DNA of 18,984 nt from an uncultured Eubacteriales bacterium (GTDB lineage: Bacteria > Bacillota > Clostridia > Christensenellales > Christensenellaceae). Under the pieces are notes generated by a model, which made no database searches, was not told the origin of the DNA, and was given only the letters and a program-made list of their open reading frames with translations. Positions 1 to 6,958 of this stretch are shown piece by piece; positions within the stretch are counted from its first letter, which is position 1; every line of letters begins with the position of its first letter. The DNA is taken from the NCBI GenBank assembly GCA_905193725.1, contig CAJJPW010000019.1, positions 1-18,984 of the forward strand. The letters are read 5' to 3'. The position numbers and the translations under genes were made by a program.

Positions 1-1090
1 CGCCCACATTCCAGCAGGCCTTTTCCAGTTCCTGAATGGTCTTGCCGTGCTTCTCGCACCATTCGGTGCAGTCCACGAACAGCATGTAAGTGCCCTCAGG
101 CTTGGAGACGGTTACACCCTCAAAGTGCTTTGTGATGTAATCGCAGGCGTAATCCACATTGCCGGTAATGGTCTGACGCAGCTCATCGACCCACTCGTAA
201 CCCTCGGGCTTGTAAGCACCGATCAGGGCGTGCATGGACAGGACGTTCATATCGTTATAGTGGGGCTTGCTGCTCTTGGCGACCACACGGTCACGGATGG
301 TGGGGTTATAGATGATATGATAGCTGCCCACCAGGCCGGCCAGGTTGAAGGTCTTGGAGGGAGCATAGACGGCGACAGTGCGCATCCGTGCATCTTCGCT
401 GACAGACTGGGTGGGAATGTGCTTGTGGCCTTCCAGAATGATGTCGGACCAGATCTCGTCAGAGATCACGATACAATCGTTGGCCTTGTAGACTTCCATG
501 GCCTTCTCGATCTCCCAGCGTTCCCAGACACGGCCGCAGGGATTGTGGGGGCTGCAGAACACAGCAACGTGGATGTGGTTTGCCTTGATCTTGGCATCCA
601 TGTCCTCGTAGTCCATCCGCCAGATGCCGTTTTCGTCCTTGACCAGCGGGCTGTGGACGATCTTATAACCGTTGTTCTCAATGCACATGGTGAAGCCGAT
701 GTAGGTGGGGCTGTGCAGCAGCACGGCATCACCGGGGGCGGCATAGCAGGTCAGTGCAGAGACAACACCTCCCAGAACGCCGTTTTCGTAGCCGATGCAC
801 TCTTTGGTCAGACCCTTGACATCGTTGCGGGTCTCGTGCCACTTGATGATGGAGTCAAAGTATTCATCAGTGGGCTGGAAGTAACCGTAGGCGGGATGCT
901 TTGCGCGCTCGATGATGGCCTCGGGGATGGTGGGCACGGTGGGGAAGTTCATGTCTGCCACCCACATGGGAATAGCATCATAGCCTTCCTTGGGCAGGTC
1001 GGGGGTGAAGCCGGGCATCGAGCCCAGACCATCGATAGCGGTTGCGTCCTTGCCATGGCGATCCATGATAGAGGTGAAATCGTACTTCAT
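1..1090 (-). CDS. PatB/MalY-type PLP-dependent C-S lyase (aminotransferase class I/II fold), 3' end cut by window edge
   Basis: Reading the minus strand from ATG at 1090 gives an open frame of 363 codons that runs off the left edge without a stop; the family is about 390-400 residues, so only the last 30 or so are missing. The sequence has the MalY/PatB pattern: an N-terminal MWVADMNF, a GVLGGVV stretch, FCSPHNPCGRVW, SDEIWSDI and the PLP-binding SKTFNLAGL with Lys at residue 246. Known members cleave cystathionine or cysteine by beta-elimination to a thiol or H2S, pyruvate and ammonia in the cytoplasm. The ribosome binding site AAGGAG lies 9 bases before the ATG. It is last in a three-gene cluster with an amino-acid permease and RidA, which fits an enzyme that releases 2-aminoacrylate. 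A plain aminotransferase role cannot be excluded. Codon use is GC-rich (CTG, AAG, CGC). Confidence 0.88.
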   Translation of the reverse strand, partial: MKYDFTSIMDRHGKDATAIDGLGSMPGFTPDLPKEGYDAIPMWVADMNFPTVPTIPEAIIERAKHPAYGYFQPTDEYFDSIIKWHETRNDVKGLTKECIGYENGVLGGVVSALTCYAAPGDAVLLHSPTYIGFTMCIENNGYKIVHSPLVKDENGIWRMDYEDMDAKIKANHIHVAVFCSPHNPCGRVWERWEIEKAMEVYKANDCIVISDEIWSDIILEGHKHIPTQSVSEDARMRTVAVYAPSKTFNLAGLVGSYHIIYNPTIRDRVVAKSSKPHYNDMNVLSMHALIGAYKPEGYEWVDELRQTITGNVDYACDYITKHFEGVTVSKPEGTYMLFVDCTEWCEKHGKTIQELEKACWNVG

Positions 1091-1178
1091 AGTAAATTCT
1101 CCTTTTCCGGCAAATGCCGATTTCTTACAGTGTGTATGGGATTGAATCTTTCTAACAAACATCGAAACATCAGAAAAC

Positions 1179-2573
1179 TCAGGCAGCTTTTGCCTCGTCA
1201 GCAGTGGTATCTGCAATGGCCTGACGGACGATCTCCTCTTTCTTGGCGGCCAGATCTTCAGCCTTGACAGCGCCCTGCTTCAGGCGCAGGATGCTCAGCG
1301 CACACAGAACGACCACGATGACCACTGCGAACACAGCATCGTTGAAGGTTAGATCCTTGAACAGGTTGTAGGCAACTACACCGGCGCAGAAAGCACCCAG
1401 CACGCAGCAGATGTTGTAGAACCACAGGGGCATCTTGATGCTGCGCTGTGCCCACTGCTCCGGGTATTTCTTGGGCAGTGTCAGGCAGGCCAGGTTCATG
1501 TAGATGTTGATGAGCATGGCAGGAATCATCACCTGAGAGACGATGGCATCCAGGCTGCGGCCGGTGACGATGGGGAAGACACTAATGACGTAGAACAGCA
1601 GATAAATGGCGTAGGGGTAGCCGTTCTTATCGGTTTTCTTAAAGACGGAAGGCAGCCAACCATCGTTGGCCACTTGCAGCAGGGGATAACGGAACATGCC
1701 CAGACCGCCTAGAGCAGAGCTTGCAATGGCACCGATGCCGCCGCCGACCACGAAGAATACATACAGTGCATTGGGGAAGATGGCCCGTGCGGTCACACTG
1801 ATGTTCTGGCCAGCAGTCTCAGCGTAGGGGAGAACACCACCGGCAACGATACCCATGGCACCGTAGATCACGGCCAGCAGCAGGGTGATGATGATAATGC
1901 CCAGAGGAATGGTGCGCTTGGGGTTCTTGGTGACGGCTGCCATGGAGACGGGAGCCATCGTAGTGCCCTGGCAGGCAAAACCCATCACGGCCAAAGCGGA
2001 GACGAAACCAGTGAAACCGCTGTGGAAGAAGCCGCCGTCAGCGCTGGTAAAGGTGCTGGCAAAATCAACCTTGGGAATGCCGAAAATAATAAACAGTGCA
2101 AGAGAAGCTACCAGAACCAGAGTAATGATGTTTTCCAGAATGGTGATGAAGCGGGAACCCTTGATGGTGGAAAGGAAAAATAGCGTGATTGCAATGAAAG
2201 CAACGAGTGTCTGATGATTTTGCAGGGCTGGTACAGCGATAGCCAAATACTGTGCCAGAGCTACCGCATAGCTGGACATTGCCAGACCATTGACCAGGAT
2301 CATCCAGGCACTGACACCGCTCATGAACGGGTTAAACAGCATGGCCTTCATGCTGTAATCACCGCCCTTCAATACGAACATAGAAGGCATGATCAGATTA
2401 TACCAGTAGGCCAGCAGCATGAAGAAGCAACCGATGGTAACAACCAGAGAAATGGAGCGACCGGTGTAGGCAACGCCGTAGCCCAGCGGCACGAAGACAC
2501 CGGTGCCGATGGCACCGCCAAGGCCCAGACCAATAATGTTCCAAAGGCCTAGTTTTTTGCCTTTTTCTTCCAT
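1179..2573 (-). CDS. APC-superfamily amino-acid permease
   Basis: This encodes 464 residues with about 12 hydrophobic membrane segments. The N-terminal segment carries the APC signature GLGLGGAIGTGVFVPLG, and the loop TKNPKRTIPLG precedes the next helix, as in many amino-acid permeases. It probably imports an amino acid by proton or exchange coupling at the cytoplasmic membrane; the substrate cannot be read from the sequence. I chose the ATG at 2573, giving MEEKGKKLG, because a GAGAGG ribosome binding site sits 9 bases upstream. A GTG nine codons further out would place that site inside the gene. The C-terminal tail is rich in Ala, Lys and Glu. It lies between RidA (96-bp gap) and the PatB-type lyase (88-bp gap), so it likely supplies the lyase substrate (inference). 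Confidence 0.9.
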   Translation of the reverse strand: MEEKGKKLGLWNIIGLGLGGAIGTGVFVPLGYGVAYTGRSISLVVTIGCFFMLLAYWYNLIMPSMFVLKGGDYSMKAMLFNPFMSGVSAWMILVNGLAMSSYAVALAQYLAIAVPALQNHQTLVAFIAITLFFLSTIKGSRFITILENIITLVLVASLALFIIFGIPKVDFASTFTSADGGFFHSGFTGFVSALAVMGFACQGTTMAPVSMAAVTKNPKRTIPLGIIIITLLLAVIYGAMGIVAGGVLPYAETAGQNISVTARAIFPNALYVFFVVGGGIGAIASSALGGLGMFRYPLLQVANDGWLPSVFKKTDKNGYPYAIYLLFYVISVFPIVTGRSLDAIVSQVMIPAMLINIYMNLACLTLPKKYPEQWAQRSIKMPLWFYNICCVLGAFCAGVVAYNLFKDLTFNDAVFAVVIVVVLCALSILRLKQGAVKAEDLAAKKEEIVRQAIADTTADEAKAA

Positions 2574-2669
2574 AATGAAATACCTCTCTTTTCTTGGCAC
2601 CGTTTATTGAGGTGCTCGTTGTGATCTATGGGAAAAGTGAGAAAATCGGCAGGGGGAGGGGGCAGAATG

Positions 2670-3053
2670 TTACTTGACTGCAACGGCTTCGATCTCTACA
2701 CGGGCACCTTTAGGCAGTGCAGCCACCTGGAAAGCGCTGCGGGCAGGGCACACACCGGTAAAATAGGAAGCATAGACTTCGTTCATTGCGCCAAAATCGG
2801 CGATGTCCTTGAGTAGGACGGTGGTCTTGACCACATCGGACAGCTCGTAACCGGCAGCGGCCAGCACAGCCTTGATGTTCTCAATGGACTGACGAGTTTG
2901 ACTGGTGATGTCCTCACCGGGGAAAGCGCCGGTAGCGGGGTCGATGGGCAGTTGACCGGAAACATAGACGGCTGTGCCGGTGGCGGTGATGCCCTGAGAG
3001 TAGGGGCCAATGGCTGCGGGTGCTGCGGGGGTAGATACCTGATTCTTTGCCAT
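2670..3053 (-). CDS. ridA: RidA family enamine/imine deaminase
   Basis: This 127-residue protein is the usual RidA length. It has IGPYSQ (residues 15-20), VSGQLPIDP (31-39), the catalytic arginine in CPARSAF (Arg105) and Glu120 in RVEIEAVAV, all matching the active RidA subgroup. RidA hydrolyses 2-aminoacrylate and related reactive enamines to ketoacid and ammonia, protecting PLP enzymes in the cytoplasm. AAAGGAG lies about 10 bases before the ATG. It is the first gene behind a strong promoter (3126-3154), with the permease and PatB-type lyase downstream. PatB-type beta-elimination produces 2-aminoacrylate, so the pairing makes chemical sense: the deaminase finishes the reaction that the lyase starts. 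Confidence 0.93.
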   Translation of the reverse strand: MAKNQVSTPAAPAAIGPYSQGITATGTAVYVSGQLPIDPATGAFPGEDITSQTRQSIENIKAVLAAAGYELSDVVKTTVLLKDIADFGAMNEVYASYFTGVCPARSAFQVAALPKGARVEIEAVAVK

Positions 3054-3095
3054 GATAGAAACAACTCCTTTGAATTTAAGAATACCGAAATCACT

Positions 3096-3114
3096 GTGAT
3101 AATTTATTTATCAC
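3096..3114. promoter_or_regulatory. Inverted repeat, likely operator in the ridA leader
   Basis: A perfect 7-bp inverted repeat, GTGATAA then 5 bp then TTATCAC, lies just downstream of the ridA -10 box, in the early transcribed region. A bound regulator would block transcription. The candidate protein is the divergently encoded YheO-type regulator (inference). Confidence 0.55.
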
Positions 3115-3125
3115 TTGTTGATGCG

Positions 3126-3154
3126 ATTATACAATACCACATCACAAATGTAAA
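3126..3154 (-). promoter_or_regulatory. Promoter of the ridA-permease-lyase cluster
   Basis: On the minus strand there is a TTTACA -35 box (3149-3154), a 17-bp spacer and a perfect TATAAT -10 box (3126-3131), about 75 bp ahead of the ridA start codon. It lies between two inverted repeats that may be operators. Confidence 0.75.
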
Positions 3155-3181
3155 TACTTTTTTACAAATATTTTTATCATC

Positions 3182-3200
3182 GTGAGTAAAATTTTATCAC
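3182..3200. promoter_or_regulatory. Second inverted repeat in the divergent intergenic region
   Basis: GTGA, one extra G, then the self-complementary TAAAATTTTA, then TCAC. It shares the GTGA/TCAC ends and 19-bp length of the repeat at 3096-3114, with centres 86 bp apart. It sits upstream of the -35 boxes of both divergent promoters. Confidence 0.45.
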
Positions 3201-3223
3201 TCTAAATTGTGCAGATTGCTAAC

Positions 3224-3252
3224 TTGCGCTATGCCGCAAAATTCTATATAAT
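3224..3252 (+). promoter_or_regulatory. Promoter of the YheO-type regulator gene
   Basis: TTGCGC (3224-3229) and a perfect TATAAT (3247-3252) are separated by 17 bp, 45 bp before the GTG start codon. Confidence 0.6.
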
Positions 3253-3297
3253 AAATAATAATAGAATAATTACGGTGAGAAACAGGAGGACAACGAT

Positions 3298-3939
3298 GTG
3301 ACAGATCAGGAATTGCTGAAGTGCTACACGGATTTCGTTCCGTTTCTGGCGGCTGTGTGCGGACCGGGGTGTGAGATCGTCATCCATGATGTGACCAACC
3401 CGGAACAGTCTATTATCGCCATTGGAAACGGGATTTCTGGCCGTGAGCTGGGTGACCCCATGACCGACCTTGCACGGGAATTGCAGGAAAAGGGAACTTA
3501 CGCTGATACCGAATGCCTGTTGAACTACAAAGGAAAGACCAAGAGCGGGGAATTCCTGTCCTCGACATACTTCATCAAGAACGAGGGACGGCTCATTGGG
3601 ATGCTCTGTGTCAACAAGGAACTTGCCGCTGCACAGGAACTGAATCTTGCTCTGCGCGCGCTGTTGGATCGGTTCAATCTCTCGGCCCCGCCGGAAGATT
3701 CGCCCTCTGAGGATCTGAGCAGCCCGCTGGAAAGTGTGATGCACTCCCGTATTGCGGAGATCATCAGCAGGGAAGGCACTGCCCCGGCCCACATGTCCAT
3801 GCAGGAAAAGATCCGCGTAGTACATAAGCTGGATGCAGACGGTATCCTGATGATGAAAGGTGCGGTCGCAGAGATCGCAGACCAGCTTTCGGTTTCAGTT
3901 CCTACGATTTATCGTTATCTGAACAAACCGCAGGCCTGA
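3298..3939 (+). CDS. YheO/DauR-type transcriptional regulator (PAS-like domain plus HTH)
   Basis: This 213-residue protein has the two-part layout of YheO-like regulators. The N-terminal PAS-like part, residues about 1-115, contains CEIVIHDVT and the IGNGISGRELGDP stretch. The C-terminal part, about 150-213, ends in a helix-turn-helix with SVSVPTIYRYLNK. DauR, a studied member, represses a D-arginine catabolic operon, and relatives often sit beside amino-acid catabolic genes with RidA. Translation starts at GTG 3298: AGGAGGA lies about 7 bases upstream, and the nearby ATG at 3296 is followed at once by a stop. It is divergent from ridA and shares a 244-bp regulatory region with two inverted repeats, so it likely controls the cluster. 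The effector is unknown; an amino acid is plausible. Confidence 0.88.
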   Translation: MTDQELLKCYTDFVPFLAAVCGPGCEIVIHDVTNPEQSIIAIGNGISGRELGDPMTDLARELQEKGTYADTECLLNYKGKTKSGEFLSSTYFIKNEGRLIGMLCVNKELAAAQELNLALRALLDRFNLSAPPEDSPSEDLSSPLESVMHSRIAEIISREGTAPAHMSMQEKIRVVHKLDADGILMMKGAVAEIADQLSVSVPTIYRYLNKPQA

Positions 3940-3953
3940 GAAAAAAAGCGGAC

Positions 3954-4000
3954 AAAAAAGCAGAGACGCTTCGGAAAGCTCCTAAGCGTCTCTGCTTTTT
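3954..4000. terminator. Strong bidirectional terminator after the regulator gene
   Basis: A perfect 13-bp stem (AGCAGAGACGCTT, 3959-3971, with its complement at 3984-3996) has a 12-base loop. T runs follow on both strands, TTTTT rightward and TTTTTT leftward. It closes the regulator gene 20 bp after its stop. Confidence 0.92.
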
Positions 4001-4152
4001 GTGCTTTTATCTTACCACATTATAACCCGGTTGGAAAGGGTAAAACTGCACAAATAATAAAATAATTATCAACTGACTTTTTGATTATCAGATAGACTGC
4101 AACTCTCTCCGCTGGTACGAACGAACTGCCCGCTGCAAAACCTTTGATACGC

Positions 4153-4199
4153 AAAAAACTCCCCTGCATTCCGGTAAAATGGAGTGCAGGGGAGTTTTT
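4153..4199. terminator. Terminator after the lipoprotein gene
   Basis: A long stem, AAAACTCCCCTGCA (4155-4168) paired with TGCAGGGGAGTTTT (4184-4197), lies 28 bp past the lipoprotein stop. On the minus strand it ends in TTTTTT, which fits Rho-independent termination of that gene. It also looks functional on the plus strand. Confidence 0.9.
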
Positions 4200-4226
4200 A
4201 TGTTACAGGCTCAGGCCTGCGTTTTT

Positions 4227-4718
4227 TTACTGCTCCGGAGCGGTGAAGCTGATGGGGGTAGCACCTGCAGCAGCATCAACGCTCAGCAGGGAGATGGGAG
4301 CAACCTCGTAGCTCAGGGTGTCGAAGCTCTGGGTGTCGCCGCCCTCGGTGGTGAACTCCAGGACATACTCAGCGCTCTTGTCAGCGTCCTCGGGCAGGGT
4401 CAGCACAACGCTGTCGCCGTCAGCCAGGCCGTCAGCAGCCAGGTTCTCGCCCTTGTCCTCAGAGCCGGCAACGTACAGGTACAGCTCGGTGACGTTCTCG
4501 CCGGTGGTGTTGTAGACAGTGTACTCGGCGGACTCGACCTCGGCCTCGCTGGAAGCTGCCTCAGAGCTTGCAGCCTCAGAGGAAGCGGCAGCGGAAGAAG
4601 CAACGGAAGAAGCAGTGGTGGAAGAAGCAGTGGTGGAAGAAGCAGAACCGCCGCAAGCGGTCATACCAACAGCCAGTGCCAGAGCAGCGGCAACAACAGC
4701 AACATTCTTGAGTTTCAT
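4227..4718 (-). CDS. Small hypothetical lipoprotein with Ser/Ala/Glu linker
   Basis: This 163-residue protein begins with a lipoprotein signal peptide: MKLKN, a hydrophobic run and the lipobox GMTAC with Cys22 as the lipidation site. Residues 23-62 form a low-complexity linker of Ser, Ala, Thr and Glu with repeated SSEAA units, a typical cell-wall spacer. The remaining 100 residues start YTVYNTTGENVTELYLYV and look like a small beta-rich domain seen in other secreted Firmicutes proteins. I recognise the pattern but no function. ATG 4718 was chosen because AAGGAGAG lies 9 bases upstream and the signal peptide starts there; longer in-frame starts would add an unlikely leader. It has its own promoter and terminator, so it is monocistronic. 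Codon use is strongly GC-rich, like the left block. Confidence 0.82.
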   Translation of the reverse strand: MKLKNVAVVAAALALAVGMTACGGSASSTTASSTTASSVASSAAASSEAASSEAASSEAEVESAEYTVYNTTGENVTELYLYVAGSEDKGENLAADGLADGDSVVLTLPEDADKSAEYVLEFTTEGGDTQSFDTLSYEVAPISLLSVDAAAGATPISFTAPEQ

Positions 4719-4794
4719 TGTGTAATCTCTCCTTGTTTGTGACGAAAATCTTTTCTCGTGGGCAGCTCTCGTGAAAAGTTGCCCACAAGCAACT

Positions 4795-4823
4795 ATTATA
4801 CAAGGATGTGTCGAAGAATACAA
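4795..4823 (-). promoter_or_regulatory. Promoter of the lipoprotein gene
   Basis: A perfect TATAAT -10 box (4795-4800 on the minus strand) follows a weaker TTGTAT -35 box (4818-4823) with a 17-bp spacer. The transcript would have a leader of about 70 bases. Confidence 0.65.
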
Positions 4824-4858
4824 TAACAAATCCTTTACAAAAGTGTGAAAAGTATGAC

Positions 4859-4943
4859 AAAGACCCTCTCCGTCCTGCTGATGCCCGCCAGCACCTCCAA
4901 AAGGGAGGGGCGGCATTGCGAAGCAATGACGGAGAGGGTCTTT
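4859..4943. repeat. Palindromic multi-hairpin element (REP/MITE-like), possible terminator
   Basis: A perfect 16-bp outer inverted repeat (4859-4874 with 4928-4943, core GACCCTCTCCGTC) encloses 53 bases. Inside are two more hairpins: CATTGC-GAA-GCAATG at 4914-4928, which shares its last base with the outer stem, and an imperfect one around CCTCC-aaaag-GGAGG, extended by GCC/GGC and ATGCC/GGCAT. The cloverleaf shape resembles dispersed palindromic repeats with CCTCTCCGTC-type ends in gut Oscillospiraceae. It lies 20 bp beyond the SDR stop and just upstream of the lipoprotein promoter, so it may end the SDR transcript, although the minus-strand T run is short. Confidence 0.7.
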
Positions 4944-4963
4944 TCTATTTCGAGGTGCTTTAC

Positions 4964-5749
4964 TTACTTGGGCTGCTTGCCGATGTAAGCCAGGATGCCG
5001 CCATCAGCGTACAGGATCTGGCCATTGACAAAGTCGGAAGCATGGGAGGCCAGGAACACGCAGGGGCCGACCATGTCCTCGGGGGTGCCCCAGCGGCCTG
5101 CGGGGGTCTTGGCGCAGATGAAGGTATCGAAGGGATGGCGGCTGCCATCGGGCTGGATCTCGCGCAGGGGAGCGGTCTGAGCGGTGGCAATGTAGCCTGG
5201 GCCCATGCCGTTGCACTGGATGTTGTACTCGCCGTACTCGGAGGCGATGTTGCGGGTCAGCATCTTCAGTGCGCCCTTGGCGGCAGCGTAGGCGGAGACA
5301 GTCTCGCGGCCCAGCTCGCTCATCATGGAGCAGATGTTGATGATCTTGCCCTCGCGCTTGGCAATCATATCGGGCAGAACAGCCTTGGAGCAGTTGAAGG
5401 CACCGCCAACGTGCACGTCGATGACGCGCAGGAAATCGGTGTGGCTCATCTCGATCATGGGCACGCGCTTCATCAGACCGGCGTTGTTCACCAGAATGTG
5501 AATCGCCCCATGTGTTTTTATTACATCTGCTGCCATTTTCTGCACAGCCTCTACATCAGTTAAATTGACCTCATAGGCGTGTGCTTTTCCTCCCTGGCAG
5601 CAAATCTCCTGGGCGCTGGCGCGTGCCCTTTCCCCATCTAGATCTGCCAGGATGACGGTTGCACCTCCCATCGCCAGTTGCCTTGCGCACTCTTTACCGA
5701 TGCCCTTGGCTGAGCCAGTGACAATTGCAATTTTGTCTTGAAATTCCAT
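4964..5749 (-). CDS. SDR-family oxidoreductase, gluconate 5-dehydrogenase-like; codon style changes mid-gene
   Basis: This 261-residue classical short-chain dehydrogenase has TGSAKGIG (residues 11-18) for NAD(P) binding, NNAG (88-91) and the catalytic Ser141, Tyr154 and Lys158 in the YAAAK motif. The C-terminal part, with GPGYIATAQTAP, AGRWGTPEDM and ADGGILAYIGKQP, resembles Firmicutes gluconate 5-dehydrogenases, which interconvert 5-ketogluconate and gluconate; another sugar-acid or sugar-alcohol substrate is possible. ATG 5749 is preferred over an upstream start because AAGGAAC lies 6-8 bases upstream. It is the last gene of the sugar ABC operon, 99 bp behind the LacI gene. Codon use is odd: up to about residue 80 lysine is AAA five times of six, whereas from about residue 88 all nine lysines are AAG, leucines are CTG and arginines CGC. 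The gene may be a hybrid. Confidence 0.85.
   Translation of the reverse strand: MEFQDKIAIVTGSAKGIGKECARQLAMGGATVILADLDGERARASAQEICCQGGKAHAYEVNLTDVEAVQKMAADVIKTHGAIHILVNNAGLMKRVPMIEMSHTDFLRVIDVHVGGAFNCSKAVLPDMIAKREGKIINICSMMSELGRETVSAYAAAKGALKMLTRNIASEYGEYNIQCNGMGPGYIATAQTAPLREIQPDGSRHPFDTFICAKTPAGRWGTPEDMVGPCVFLASHASDFVNGQILYADGGILAYIGKQPK
5485..5510. other. Candidate recombination or assembly junction inside the SDR gene
   Basis: On the minus strand, codons such as GTA ATA AAA ACA CAT end here and an unbroken run of GC-rich codons (CTG GTG AAC AAC GCC) begins. The change coincides with the conserved NNAG motif, where two homologous SDR genes would match best. The frame is intact. The sequence to the left matches the style of the lipoprotein and lyase genes; that to the right matches the LacI, ABC and his genes. 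Confidence 0.5.
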
Positions 5750-5848
5750 TTTGATGTTCCTTCTCTCTGTTTTTTGGGTGCGGGAAATAATCACTTGGCC
5801 AAATTTTGTCCAAGAGCGCTTATTTCTCTCTTCCCTATTGTTTTGTCA

Positions 5849-6871
5849 TTAGGTAGATTGCCTGATAATTAATTCTGGCTGTAACACCACTTTGAGCAGT
5901 TCTCCATAGGATTTTTCAGCTTCTAGTGAGTTGATGATATACTCTGCTGCCTTTGACCCTATAGTATATCTGGCGTGGTGTACCGAAGTGAGTGGGATTT
6001 CCAGATATTCTGTAATCTCTATGTCGTCACAACTTACAATGCCGACCTGGTCGGGAATGGATACCTGATGGTTCCTAAGCGCTTTGAGCACCCCTATGGC
6101 AATATAGCTTCCCAGACAGACAAGAGAGTAAGGCGGCTTTTTTTCCTTGATCAACTGCTCTGCCGCCAAAAAGCCTCCACGGCTGGTGTTTTCTGTATAA
6201 AGAGCCATATCGCTTTTAAACTGCCTATTTTGGCTTTTCAATATCTCCTGAAATGCATTTAGGCGAATCTTAGTAGGCAAAAGTTCTTTTGGACCACCCA
6301 CAAAATAGATTGGTCGGTCATGGTAGCGCTCCAGTAGATGGGTCGTAGCCAGTTCAATAATTTTCTTATCGTTGTTGATCACAAAGCTCACATCGTCCAG
6401 CTGTGCGGTATCGAACTCTCTGGCCATGAGGATACAGGGCAAAGTGAGATTGCGGTAGTTTTCTGGCTGAACAGGTACAGCTAGTATCCCATCCACTTGT
6501 AAACTGATGGCTGTATGAATCGCCTGTCTTTCATCTTCTTCATTTTCATTGGTATTCATGAAGATGACGATGTAGTTTTTCTTTTTGGCGGTTTCCTCAA
6601 TCCCTTTGATGAGTAATGCATTGTATGGATTTGCGTTATCCGGCACCAAAATACACAGGGTTTTGGATTTGCCTGTCCGCAACACATTGGCAAAATAGTT
6701 GGTCGAATAGTTCATCTCCTTTGCTGCTTTAATCACCTTTTGTCTGGTCTCTTCACTGATATCAGGACTTCCCTTTAGGGAACGGCTCACAGCAGCAGTA
6801 GAGATGCCCACTTTGTTGGCAATGTCTTTTAATGTTACGCGATTTGATTTTTTTGTCGTTGTCTTGCTCAC
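5849..6871 (-). CDS. LacI-family transcriptional regulator of the sugar operon
   Basis: This 340-residue protein has an N-terminal HTH at about residues 12-35 (VTLKDIANKVGISTAAVSRS) and the hinge region to about residue 65. A periplasmic-binding-protein-like sensor domain follows, beginning KTLCILVPDNANPYNALLI and including GIVSCDDIEITEYLEIPLTSV, typical of the LacI/GalR family. It starts at GTG 6871, with GAGGTGG a few bases upstream. It is fourth in the transporter operon, 87 bp after the binding-protein gene. The palindromic CG-centred sites at 10602-10617 and 10741-10756 have the form of LacI-family operators, so this protein is the natural candidate to bind them, with the transported sugar or a derivative as effector (inference). 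The 87-bp gap upstream holds no convincing promoter. Confidence 0.92.
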   Translation of the reverse strand: MSKTTTKKSNRVTLKDIANKVGISTAAVSRSLKGSPDISEETRQKVIKAAKEMNYSTNYFANVLRTGKSKTLCILVPDNANPYNALLIKGIEETAKKKNYIVIFMNTNENEEDERQAIHTAISLQVDGILAVPVQPENYRNLTLPCILMAREFDTAQLDDVSFVINNDKKIIELATTHLLERYHDRPIYFVGGPKELLPTKIRLNAFQEILKSQNRQFKSDMALYTENTSRGGFLAAEQLIKEKKPPYSLVCLGSYIAIGVLKALRNHQVSIPDQVGIVSCDDIEITEYLEIPLTSVHHARYTIGSKAAEYIINSLEAEKSYGELLKVVLQPELIIRQST

Positions 6872-6958
6872 TATTCCACCTCAAATACTACAAAAGATCC
6901 ATACAGAATTATGCTACCATATTTTATTGTAAATTGTCACCATAATTGTATTATTTGA

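Noticed and set aside
47..1267. Long plus-strand open frame of 406 codons
   Set aside because: It is the antisense of the PatB-type lyase in GC-rich DNA; it has no ribosome binding site and a composition typical of a shadow frame.
2597..2615. GCACC/GGTGC hairpin before the permease gene
   Set aside because: The stem is only 5 bp with no T run; too weak to call a terminator or riboswitch.
3244..3825. Minus-strand open frame of 193 codons overlapping the regulator
   Set aside because: It lies opposite the clearly recognisable YheO-type gene, whose promoter, ribosome binding site and protein motifs are all on the plus strand.
4808..5563. Plus-strand open frame of 251 codons
   Set aside because: Antisense to the SDR gene, and it runs through the palindromic repeat; its length comes from the GC-rich codon pattern on the other strand.
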